Shown piece after piece: positions 52,392 to 60,158 of a stretch of 64,000 nt of DNA. This stretch comes from Thiohalospira sp051746205 (GTDB taxonomy: Bacteria; Pseudomonadota; Gammaproteobacteria; Thiohalospirales; Thiohalospiraceae). The position numbers and the translations under genes are program-made. The notes below the pieces were generated by a model. The model did no database searches, was not told the origin of the DNA, and worked only from the letters and a program-made list of their open reading frames with translations. The stretch is from contig JBNJEU010000002.1 in NCBI GenBank assembly GCA_051746205.1, positions 19,177 to 83,176 on the forward strand. The letters run 5' to 3'. Position 1 is the stretch's first letter. Every line of letters starts with the position of its first letter.

Positions 52392-53812
52392 ACGGGGCGA
52401 CCATCTGGGTCATCGATGATGATCGGTCCATGCGCTGGGTGCTCGAGAAAGCGTTGCGCGGCGCCGGTTACACGGTGGAGGCGTTCGAGGAGGCCACCAC
52501 CGTGGCCGACCGTCTGGGAGAGACGCGCCCGGCCGCCATCGTGACCGATATCCGGATGCCCGGTATGGATGGTTTCGAACTCCTCGAACGGATCCAGCAG
52601 CACTACCCGGAGCTGCCGGTGATCATCATTACCGCGCACTCGGACCTCGACAGCGCGGTGTCCGCCTACCAGGGCGGGGCGTTCGAATACCTGCCGAAAC
52701 CATTCGACGTGGACGAGGCTGTGGAACTGGTCGAACGCGCAGTGGCCCATGGCGAGAAGGCCGTCCCATTGAGCGGCGGCGAGGAAACCAACGGACGTCT
52801 CGGTGGCCTCATCGGCGAAGCTCCGGCCATGCAAGAGGTTTTCCGGGCCATCGGCCGTCTGTCGCGCTCGAACATTACTGTACTCATCAACGGCGAATCC
52901 GGGACCGGAAAGGAACTGGTGGCGCAGGCGCTGCATCAGCACAGCCCGCGTTCGAAGGGGCCGTTCATTGCGTTGAACATGGCGGCGATCCCCCGCGATC
53001 TGCTGGAATCCGAACTGTTCGGACACGAACGGGGCGCCTTCACCGGCGCTCAGTCGATGCGGCGAGGCCGGTTCGAACAGGCTCATCGCGGCACGCTCTT
53101 TCTGGACGAGATCGGCGACATGCCGGCCGAATTACAGACCCGTTTGCTGCGTGTGCTGGCGGACAGCGAGTTCTACCGGGTCGGCGGCCACGACCCGGTG
53201 AAGGTGGATACCCGGATCATTGCTGCTACGCACCAGGACCTTGAGGAGCTGGTCCGGCAGGGCCGGTTCCGGGAAGACCTCTTCCATCGGCTGAATGTCA
53301 TCCGGATCCAGTTACCGGGACTGCGCGAACGGCGCGAAGACATCCCTTTGCTGATCCGCCATTTCATGGCGCGCGCGGCCGAGGAACTGGAAGTGGAACC
53401 AAAGCAGGCCGATGACGAAACCGAGCGCTGGCTGGCGGGACTGGAATGGCCGGGCAATGTCCGCCAACTGGAGAATGTCTGCCGCTGGCTTACGGTGATG
53501 TCTCCCGGCCAGCAGATTCACCTGGAGGACCTGCCGCGCGAACTACGCGAGCCGGGGAGCAGTGACGAACTCTCGGCCGGGCCGGCGGGCGACTGGCGCG
53601 AGGCCTTTCAGGCCTGGGCCCGGGAACGGCTGGCGGGTGGCAAAGCAGGGGCGTTGGCGGAAGCCGTACCCGAGGTGGAGCGTCTGTTGATGCGAACCGC
53701 GCTGGCCCATACCGGTGGGCGACGGCAGGAGGCGGCCCAGCTGCTTGGCTGGGGCCGCAACACTCTGACGCGCAAGATCAAGGAGATGGGACTGGAGGAT
53801 ACGGGACCTTGA
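52388..53812 (+). CDS. glnG: Nitrogen regulation response regulator NtrC
   Basis: A 474-residue sigma-54 enhancer-binding activator. Receiver domain phosphoacceptor Asp54 (VTDIRMPG). The AAA+ domain has Walker A GESGTGKE (169-176) and the sigma-54 loop GAFTGA (216-221). The C-terminal Fis-type helix-turn-helix is GRRQEAAQLLGWGRNTLTRK. The start ATG overlaps the ntrB stop. Its likely targets are the NtrC-like sites before glnA. Confidence 0.96.
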   Translation: MNGATIWVIDDDRSMRWVLEKALRGAGYTVEAFEEATTVADRLGETRPAAIVTDIRMPGMDGFELLERIQQHYPELPVIIITAHSDLDSAVSAYQGGAFEYLPKPFDVDEAVELVERAVAHGEKAVPLSGGEETNGRLGGLIGEAPAMQEVFRAIGRLSRSNITVLINGESGTGKELVAQALHQHSPRSKGPFIALNMAAIPRDLLESELFGHERGAFTGAQSMRRGRFEQAHRGTLFLDEIGDMPAELQTRLLRVLADSEFYRVGGHDPVKVDTRIIAATHQDLEELVRQGRFREDLFHRLNVIRIQLPGLRERREDIPLLIRHFMARAAEELEVEPKQADDETERWLAGLEWPGNVRQLENVCRWLTVMSPGQQIHLEDLPRELREPGSSDELSAGPAGDWREAFQAWARERLAGGKAGALAEAVPEVERLLMRTALAHTGGRRQEAAQLLGWGRNTLTRKIKEMGLEDTGP

Positions 53813-54285
53813 GCGGACCGTGCGACGTGGTTCTGCACCAGCCGGAGATCCCGCCGAATACAGGCAACATCATTCGCCTCTGCGCCAATACCGGGGCCGG
53901 CCTGCACCTGATCGAACCATTGGGTTTCGACCTTGATGACACCCGGTTACGCCGGGCCGGACTGGATTATCACGAATGGGCCCGGGTGACGGTGCACGCC
54001 GACTGGGCGGCCTGTGCCGACTACTTCGTCGACCGCAGGATGCTGGCTCTGACCACGCGCGGGCAGACACCGTTTCACCAGGTCGCCATTACACCGGAGG
54101 ATGTCCTGGTGTTCGGCTCCGAAACGGCAGGATTACCGGACGCTATCCTGGAGACGATCCCCGGGGAGCGGTGGTTGCGGTTGCCACTGCGGCCGGGGAA
54201 TCGCAGCATGAACCTGAGTAACAGCGTTGCTGTCTGCCTCTACGAGGCGTGGCGGCAGCAGGACTTCCCCGGAGCGGAACTCTAG
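53809..54285 (+). CDS. trmL: tRNA (cytidine/uridine-34 2'-O)-methyltransferase TrmL
   Basis: A 158-residue SPOUT methyltransferase acting on the wobble base. The family pattern LHQPEIPPNTGNIIRLCANT starts near residue 9; knot motifs GSETAGLP and NRSMNLSNSVAVCLYE are present. The start is TTG at 53809, with GGAGG 10 nt upstream, overlapping the ntrC stop by four bases (TTGA); a GTG at 53827 is a shorter alternative. Likely cotranscribed with ntrC. Convergent with gpsA. Confidence 0.93.
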   Translation: MSGPCDVVLHQPEIPPNTGNIIRLCANTGAGLHLIEPLGFDLDDTRLRRAGLDYHEWARVTVHADWAACADYFVDRRMLALTTRGQTPFHQVAITPEDVLVFGSETAGLPDAILETIPGERWLRLPLRPGNRSMNLSNSVAVCLYEAWRQQDFPGAEL

Positions 54286-54301
54286 GGGCAATCGGACGGG
54301 C

Positions 54302-55333
54302 TCAGTATTCCGGCTTGGGATCGCGGGCAAGGAGATGGTCCACCGCAGCAGCCGGCGAGACACCCTCGTGCAGGACCCGGTGCACTTCCTCGACTATGGG
54401 CATCTCCACGTCGAGCTCCCGTGCCAGGTCGCGAATGGCCAGGCTGGTGGGCTCCCCCTCGACCACCTGATCGATGGCACCCCGAGCGTCCGCCACAGAG
54501 TCGCCGTGACCGAGGGCCAGGCCGAAACGGCGGTTGCGCGACTGGTCATCGGTGCAGGTCAGCACCAGATCGCCCATGCCGGCGAGCCCCATGAAGGTCT
54601 CCGACTGTGCCCCCAGCCGCTGGCCGAGACGCATGGTCTCGGCCAGTCCCCGGGTGATGAGCGCCGCCCGGGTGTTGGCGCCGAGACGCAGGCCGTCGGC
54701 GATGCCGGTGGCGATGGCTAGGACATTCTTTACCGCCCCGCCCAGCTCGACCCCGATGATGTCGTGGCAGGAGTAGGCGCGAAAGGTGGGACCGTGGAGA
54801 CGCCCGATCCACTGGTGGGCCAGGGTGTCGGTGTCACTGGCGACAGTAACGGCGGTGGGTCGACCCGCAGCGACTTCGCCGGCAAAGGTGGGGCCGGAGA
54901 TCACGGCCATGGGCCGGTGGGGGAAATGGCGGCCGACGAGCTGGTGTGGGAATTCGCGGCTGGCGGGATCGAGACCCTTGGTCGCCCAGGCCAGTGTTGC
55001 CGGTGGCCGACGGGTGTCGCCCAGCCGTTCCAGAGTGGCGCGCAGGGCGTGGCTGGGAACGGCCACCAGGCAGCCATCGGCGTCGGCCAGGGCATGATCC
55101 AGTTCAGCTGTGGCGGAGAGGGCGTCGGGGAAGGTGATCCCCGGGAGATAACGGGTGTTGGCACGCTGGTCGTGCAGTTCGGCCATGGTGGCGGGATCGC
55201 GGCCCCACAGCCGAACGGTGTGGCCATTGCGTGCCAGATGGATGGCAAGCGCCGTTCCCCAGGAGCCGGCACCGATGACCGCGATGGTTTCGGAAGGTGC
55301 CGAAAAGCAGGTTTCGTCAGTGGGTCTGGTCAT
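54302..55333 (-). CDS. gpsA: NAD(P)H-dependent glycerol-3-phosphate dehydrogenase
   Basis: A 343-residue dehydrogenase making sn-glycerol-3-phosphate for phospholipids. The dinucleotide loop GAGSWGTA is at 21-28; VSHALRATLE-type and the C-terminal GLAGMGDLVLTCT and MPIVEEVHRVLHEG are family segments. The start at 55333 overlaps the secB coding end by 17 nt. It is the last gene of the arsR-to-gpsA minus-strand series and ends before the convergent trmL stop. Confidence 0.95.
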   Translation of the reverse strand: MTRPTDETCFSAPSETIAVIGAGSWGTALAIHLARNGHTVRLWGRDPATMAELHDQRANTRYLPGITFPDALSATAELDHALADADGCLVAVPSHALRATLERLGDTRRPPATLAWATKGLDPASREFPHQLVGRHFPHRPMAVISGPTFAGEVAAGRPTAVTVASDTDTLAHQWIGRLHGPTFRAYSCHDIIGVELGGAVKNVLAIATGIADGLRLGANTRAALITRGLAETMRLGQRLGAQSETFMGLAGMGDLVLTCTDDQSRNRRFGLALGHGDSVADARGAIDQVVEGEPTSLAIRDLARELDVEMPIVEEVHRVLHEGVSPAAAVDHLLARDPKPEY

Positions 55334-55817
55334 CGCCCGATGCGGTTTCGGCCTCGGCGGTCCGCTTGGCACGTTGCTGCTCGTAGAGGACATCGAAATT
55401 TACCGGGTTGAGCAGGAATTGCGGGAAGCTGGCCCGGGCCACCAGATCGGAGATCGCCTCGCGGGCATAGGGGAAGAGAACGTTGGGGCAGTAGCTTCCG
55501 AGAAGCCGGTCCAGAGTCGCCTTGTCGGCGCCCTCGATGACGAAGATCCCGGCCTGTTCCACCTCGGTCAGAAAGACGGTTTCGCCCTCCTGTGAGGCGG
55601 TAACGGTGACCCGCAGACTGACCTCGTAGTGATCGTCCTCCTCGATGGCGCGCCCGCGACTGCCGAGATCGACGTTGAACTCCGGCTGCCATTGCTTACG
55701 GAAGATCGCCGGACTCTGCGGCGACTCCAGTGAGGCGTCCTTGAGGTAGATCCGCTGGAGGTGCAGCTTGATGCCGCCACCCGAATCGGCGGTGCGGTTG
55801 TTCTCTTCTTCGGCCAT
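55317..55817 (-). CDS. secB: Protein-export chaperone SecB
   Basis: A 166-residue tetrameric chaperone that keeps preproteins unfolded for SecA. LQRIYLKDASLESPQSPAIF near residue 20-45 and NVLFPYAREAISDLVARASF are the family segments. The secB-gpsA pair and upstream grxC are conserved in gammaproteobacteria. A short C-terminal acidic tail GDDQTH follows. Confidence 0.95.
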   Translation of the reverse strand: MAEEENNRTADSGGGIKLHLQRIYLKDASLESPQSPAIFRKQWQPEFNVDLGSRGRAIEEDDHYEVSLRVTVTASQEGETVFLTEVEQAGIFVIEGADKATLDRLLGSYCPNVLFPYAREAISDLVARASFPQFLLNPVNFDVLYEQQRAKRTAEAETASGDDQTH

Positions 55818-55853
55818 GGGGTTGTTCCGTTATCAGATTGCGTTATGCGTTGT

Positions 55854-56120
55854 TCAGGCGGAGGGACCGGCCAGCATCGGATCCAGTTTCCCGTCGAAGT
55901 CGAGCTCGTAGAGCTCGTCACAGCCACCGATGTGCTGGCCGTTGATGAAGATCTGGGGAACCGAACTGGCACCCCCGGCCCGTTCCTCCATTTCACCGCG
56001 CCGATGGGGCTCGCGGTCGATGCGGATGTCCGTGAACGGGGCCTCCTTCTTTTCCAGCAGCAGGCGGGCGCGGACGCAATAGGGACAGAATCCGGTACCG
56101 TACATCTCGATCGTTGCCAT
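55854..56120 (-). CDS. grxC: Glutaredoxin (GrxC type)
   Basis: An 88-residue dithiol glutaredoxin with CPYC at 12-15 and the glutathione-binding SVPQIFINGQHIGG and GCDELYEL segments. It reduces protein and glutathione disulfides. The start ATG at 56120 lies 4 nt after the rhodanese stop. Good candidate to reduce a persulfide or disulfide formed by the rhodanese. Confidence 0.94.
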   Translation of the reverse strand: MATIEMYGTGFCPYCVRARLLLEKKEAPFTDIRIDREPHRRGEMEERAGGASSVPQIFINGQHIGGCDELYELDFDGKLDPMLAGPSA

Positions 56121-56124
56121 GGTG

Positions 56125-56580
56125 TTAACCCTTCTTTCGGTTGCGGCCCTTGTTGCTCTTCTCTTTGGGTGGCCCCAGCGGCAGGCTGGCCTGTTGCCAG
56201 CCCATGATGCCGCCCTGGAGATTGTAGGGGCGCGTGAATCCGTTCTTGCGCAGGATCCCCGTGGCCCTGGCGGAGCGCTGGCCGGAGCGACAGGCACAGA
56301 TCACCGGGCGTTCCTTGTAGCGTTCCAGCTCGCCGAGGCGGTCGCCGAGTTCACCCAGCGGGATGGGGATGGCGCCACGAATGGTGCCGTTCTCCACCTC
56401 GGACGGCTCGCGCACGTCGACCACCACGGCCTTCTCGTGGTTGAGAAGCTGGGTGGCCTGCTGGGGGTTCACCGAGCCCGAACCGGTCCCGAGGGTCTGC
56501 CACAGCAGTAATCCGATGATCACGATCAGGGCAATGAACAGGAACAGGTTGTTGTAGAGGAAAACGCCGAAGTCATCCAT
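56125..56580 (-). CDS. Membrane-anchored rhodanese-domain protein
   Basis: A 151-residue protein with one N-terminal membrane helix (about 9-30) and a cytoplasmic rhodanese domain. VVVDVREPSEVENGTIRGAI is the typical entry motif and the active-site loop is CRSGQRS with Cys97; Cys95 lies two residues earlier. The C-terminal tail is Lys/Arg-rich. It probably handles sulfane sulfur at the membrane. It precedes grxC by 4 nt and follows the DUF2892 gene by 3 nt. Confidence 0.9.
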   Translation of the reverse strand: MDDFGVFLYNNLFLFIALIVIIGLLLWQTLGTGSGSVNPQQATQLLNHEKAVVVDVREPSEVENGTIRGAIPIPLGELGDRLGELERYKERPVICACRSGQRSARATGILRKNGFTRPYNLQGGIMGWQQASLPLGPPKEKSNKGRNRKKG

Positions 56581-56583
56581 GGA

Positions 56584-56799
56584 TCAGAAACCCGAGTGGC
56601 TCTCGATACCGAGCTTCTTGAGGATCTTGTCCAGCGGACAGAAGGTGGTGAAGCCGCTCTGGAAGAGGTTCAGGCCAACGAAGGCGGTGAGCCAGAGCCA
56701 GTTCGGGTTGTGGAAGATCGGGGATGCCTCGGCCCCAAGGCCCAGGGTCACGAGTACAAAGGCGCCGGCAATGATGCGGACAATGCGTTCGGTATTCAT
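56584..56799 (-). CDS. DUF2892 (YgaP membrane-domain-like) protein
   Basis: A 71-residue protein with two predicted membrane segments (about 8-26 and 33-52) and the family ending FTTFCPLDKILKKLGI, with Cys54. DUF2892 forms the membrane part of E. coli YgaP, where it is fused to a rhodanese; here the two are separate adjacent genes. Its start is 3 nt from the rhodanese gene and 57 nt after arsR. Confidence 0.88.
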   Translation of the reverse strand: MNTERIVRIIAGAFVLVTLGLGAEASPIFHNPNWLWLTAFVGLNLFQSGFTTFCPLDKILKKLGIESHSGF

Positions 56800-56856
56800 G
56801 GTTGATTTCTCCTCGCTTGGTTGATGATGCCTGCCGGAATTCGCGGAACACGATGA

Positions 56857-57177
56857 CTAGTCGACCGAGCAGAAGACCTCACGCATCATGCCGATGAGGC
56901 GCAGGGTCCGGTTGTCTCCCACCCGGTAGTAGACGCGATTGGCGTCCTTGCGGGTGGCCAGTATCCCCTTGTCGCGCAGGATGGCGAGATGCTGGGAGAT
57001 GTTGCTCTGTGAGGTTCCGACCTTGTCGACGATGTCCTGCACGCTGACCTCGTTGCCACCGAGCGTGCACAGGATCTTGAGTCGCAAGGGATGCGACATT
57101 GCCTTCAGTGAGCGGGCCGCCCGGTCGATATCCTCGTCGCGGGTGATCAGCTCCGCCAGTTCATCGTAGTCGTTCAT
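56857..57177 (-). CDS. ArsR-family repressor, BigR/SqrR/YgaV-like
   Basis: A 106-residue winged-helix repressor. SHPLRLKILCTLGG is the ArsR start motif, and DKVGTSQSNISQHLAILRDKGIL the recognition helix. Cys37 and Cys103 are 66 residues apart, the same spacing as the two persulfide-sensing cysteines of BigR and SqrR. The usual arsenic CxC motif is absent. It heads the series with DUF2892, rhodanese and glutaredoxin. I infer derepression by reactive sulfur species. The start at 57177 has only a weak Shine-Dalgarno (GAGGATGGG). Confidence 0.88.
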   Translation of the reverse strand: MNDYDELAELITRDEDIDRAARSLKAMSHPLRLKILCTLGGNEVSVQDIVDKVGTSQSNISQHLAILRDKGILATRKDANRVYYRVGDNRTLRLIGMMREVFCSVD

Positions 57178-57252
57178 GCCCCATCCTCGTGTTGGTGGCC
57201 GCTCGCCGGAACCCGGTCCCGCATGCGGCTGTCTTTATAACTCAAACACTAT

Positions 57253-57269
57253 ACAATAATCGTGATTGT
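57253..57269. promoter_or_regulatory. Possible ArsR operator in arsR-gpmI gap
   Basis: ACAAT-N7-ATTGT, an AT-rich inverted repeat that stands out in a GC-rich context. On the minus strand it abuts a TATAGT (57248-57253), a possible -10 for arsR. It is 76 nt upstream of the arsR start. Confidence 0.4.
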
Positions 57270-57353
57270 GACGCGCCACCCCTCGGGGGGCAATTCGATG
57301 TGAGTTGCCGTCGGCGGCGTCCCGCAAGCCACCTTGACGAGATGCGCGAAACC

Positions 57354-58916
57354 ATGCCTGTAAAACCACGCCCCCTGGTTCTGACCATCCTGGATGGCTG
57401 GGGTTATCGGGAAGACCCCGCTGACAATGCCATCATGGCCGCTCGTACACCCAACTGGGACCGATTGTGGGCGGAATTTCCGCACACGACGATCCGGGGA
57501 TCCGGAGCCGAGGTCGGCCTGCCGGCAGGACAGATGGGCAATTCCGAGGTGGGCCACCTCAATCTGGGGGCCGGTCGGGTGGTCTACCAGGAGTATACCC
57601 GGGTATCCCGCGCCATCGAGACCGGATCCTTCTATGAGAACCACACCCTGGTGGACCCGGTGAAGGAGGCCGCGGCCAATGGCAGGGCCGTTCACATCGT
57701 CGGTCTGCTCTCGCCGGGCGGGGTTCACTCCCACGAGGAGCATATCCACGCCATGCTGCGGCTGGCGCTGGGTCACGGGGCGCGGACCTATCTCCACGCC
57801 TTCACGGATGGTCGGGATACCGCGCCGAAGAGCGCTTTGGAATCCATCGAACGGTTGGAAAACGTTGTGGATGAGGCTGGCGGTGGCCGGGTGGCGAGCC
57901 TCACCGGGCGCTACTACTCCATGGATCGGGACCATCGCTGGCCGCGGATCCAGGCCGCCTACGAGGTGATGGTGGACGGCCACTCGGAGTACAACGCCGG
58001 ATCGCCTCGAGAGGCGGTGGAAATGGCCTATGCCCGCGGAGAGAACGACGAGTTCATCCAGCCCACCGCGATCCTCGGGGAAGACGGCAAGCCGGTGACC
58101 ATCGACGACGGGGATACGGTGATCTTCATGAATTACCGTTCCGACCGCGCCCGACAGATCACTCGCGCTTTCATCGCTGGCGACGAGTTCGAGGGGTTCG
58201 AACGGAAGCGGCTCCCCGACCTGGCTCACTTCGTCACACTGACCGAATACAGCCACGACTTCGATGTCGAGGTGGCCTTTCCGCCGGCGCGTCTGATCAA
58301 CGGGTTCGGCGACTACGTTGCCTCCGCCGGACTGCGGCAGCTGCGCATCGCCGAGACGGAGAAGTACGCGCACGTCACCTTCTTCTTCAACGGCGGGGTG
58401 GAAGAGCCCTACGCCGGCGAGGAGCGGATCCTGGTCCCGTCGCCGTGTGATGTGGCCACCTACGACGAACGCCCGGAGATGAACGCCGGCGAGGTTACCG
58501 AGAAGCTGGTGGCGGCGATCGAGAGTGGTGATTACGACGTCATCATCTGCAACTACGCCAACCCGGACATGGTCGGCCACTCCGGCGACTTCGGTGCCAC
58601 GGTGCGCGCCATCGAGGCCCTGGACGTCCGCGTCGGCGAACTGGAGCGGGCAGTGCGCCAGGTCGGGGGCGAGCTGCTGCTCACCGCCGACCACGGCAAC
58701 GCGGAGATGATGAGCAATCCGGAAACCGGCCAGGCGCACACGGCGCATACCACCAACCCGGTGCCCTTCATGTACGTCGGCCCGCGCGCGGTGACCATGG
58801 AGTCCACCGGTGCACTCTCCGATGTCGCCCCCACCATGCTCTACCTCATGGGCCTGGAGCAGCCGACGGAGATGACCGGACGCCGCCTGCTGACCTTCTC
58901 CGAGGACGCCGACTGA
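57354..58916 (+). CDS. gpmI: 2,3-bisphosphoglycerate-independent phosphoglycerate mutase
   Basis: A 520-residue Mn-dependent mutase interconverting 3- and 2-phosphoglycerate. ILDGWG (12-17) with Asp14 and QMGNSEVGHLN with catalytic Ser64 mark the active site; the C-terminal DHGNAEMM segment carries metal ligands. An in-frame ATG at 57342 would add four residues. It is divergent from arsR and lies 8 nt before the EnvC-like gene. Confidence 0.96.
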   Translation: MPVKPRPLVLTILDGWGYREDPADNAIMAARTPNWDRLWAEFPHTTIRGSGAEVGLPAGQMGNSEVGHLNLGAGRVVYQEYTRVSRAIETGSFYENHTLVDPVKEAAANGRAVHIVGLLSPGGVHSHEEHIHAMLRLALGHGARTYLHAFTDGRDTAPKSALESIERLENVVDEAGGGRVASLTGRYYSMDRDHRWPRIQAAYEVMVDGHSEYNAGSPREAVEMAYARGENDEFIQPTAILGEDGKPVTIDDGDTVIFMNYRSDRARQITRAFIAGDEFEGFERKRLPDLAHFVTLTEYSHDFDVEVAFPPARLINGFGDYVASAGLRQLRIAETEKYAHVTFFFNGGVEEPYAGEERILVPSPCDVATYDERPEMNAGEVTEKLVAAIESGDYDVIICNYANPDMVGHSGDFGATVRAIEALDVRVGELERAVRQVGGELLLTADHGNAEMMSNPETGQAHTAHTTNPVPFMYVGPRAVTMESTGALSDVAPTMLYLMGLEQPTEMTGRRLLTFSEDAD

Positions 58917-58924
58917 GGCCCGCC

Positions 58925-60055
58925 ATGGCGAGCCGCCGTGGCGTCCTGCTGGCGGTTCTGCTGGGTGTGCCCGTCATCCTGCCGGGCCCGCTCGGGGCCG
59001 ACACGATCTCCGAGGCCGATCTGGAAGACCTGCGCCAGCGGATCGATCGCGCCCAGGCCGAACTCCGGGAGCTGGAAGGAGAGCGCGACGAGGCCGAGAA
59101 CCGTCTGCGCGAGGTGGATCGGGCCGTGGGGCGTGCTTCGCGGCAGCTGGCCGAAACCGAACAGGAACTGACGGCCACGCGCGATCGGCTGGCGGAGCTG
59201 GAGGCCGAGCACGCGACCCATGAGCGGCGCCTGAGCCAGGAACACGGGGCCCTGGGCGAGCAGGTCCGCGCTCTGTATCAGGCGGGTGAACAGGATGCCC
59301 TGCGCGTCCTGCTGAGTCAGGACGATCCGAGCGCCGTCGGCCGCATGCTGGTCTGGGCCGACTACATCAGCGAGGCGCGCCGCGAGCGCATTGACGCCAT
59401 CCGCGAGTCCCTCGCTGAACTGGAGAGACTGAAAAAGAAAATCGCCGAGGAGGAGCAGCGGCTGGAAGAGCGGCGCACTGCTCGTACCCGGGACCGCGAA
59501 GCGCTGGCCGAGCGCCGAGCCGAGAGGCGCGAGGTCCTGCAGCGTCTCGAATCGCGCGCCTCCGGGCGGCGTGAGGATCTGCGGGAAATGGAGCGGGACG
59601 AGGACCATCTGGAGAGCCTGCTCGGGGATCTGGAGGGGGCCGCGCCGGGAGAGGTCGTTGATGTGGCCGGGCGGCGAGGTCGACTGGACTGGCCGGTCAC
59701 GGGCCGCATTCGCGCGGCTTTCGGCAGCGAGCGGGAATCGGGGATGCGCTGGCGTGGATTGTTCATCACCACGGAGGCCGGTGAACCCGCCAGAGCACCG
59801 GCTCCCGGACGAGTGGTCTTCGCGGACTGGATGCGTGGTTACGGCCTGCTGCTGATCCTCGATCACGGCAACGGGTTCATGTCCCTCTATGGCCACAGCG
59901 AGGGGCTGCTGGCCGATATCGGGGACTGGGTGGAAGAGGGTGCGCCCGTGGTTCTGACCGGTCGTAGTGGTGGTTATCGCGAACCGGGCCTCTATCTCGA
60001 GATCCGGCGGGACGGGCGGCCCGTGGACCCGGTGGCGTGGTTGCGGCCGCGCTAG
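58925..60055 (+). CDS. envC: EnvC-like murein hydrolase activator (degenerate LytM/M23)
   Basis: A 376-residue exported protein. A signal peptide (about 1-25) precedes a long coiled coil (about 28-240) rich in Glu, Arg and Leu, followed by a C-terminal M23/LytM domain. The zinc ligands are missing: the HxxxD position reads MRWRGLFI and the HxH position reads LYLEIR. That matches EnvC-type proteins that activate amidases rather than cut murein. It is 8 nt after gpmI and 103 nt before ctpA. Confidence 0.88.
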   Translation: MASRRGVLLAVLLGVPVILPGPLGADTISEADLEDLRQRIDRAQAELRELEGERDEAENRLREVDRAVGRASRQLAETEQELTATRDRLAELEAEHATHERRLSQEHGALGEQVRALYQAGEQDALRVLLSQDDPSAVGRMLVWADYISEARRERIDAIRESLAELERLKKKIAEEEQRLEERRTARTRDREALAERRAERREVLQRLESRASGRREDLREMERDEDHLESLLGDLEGAAPGEVVDVAGRRGRLDWPVTGRIRAAFGSERESGMRWRGLFITTEAGEPARAPAPGRVVFADWMRGYGLLLILDHGNGFMSLYGHSEGLLADIGDWVEEGAPVVLTGRSGGYREPGLYLEIRRDGRPVDPVAWLRPR

Positions 60056-60158
60056 GCGTTCGCTGGCACGCGTGCGAGCCATCCTGTACCATCCGGATAT
60101 CGATTCTGACTCGAAGTCAAGTACAAGCGACAGGTCCAGACGGAGTGGCGAACGCCCC

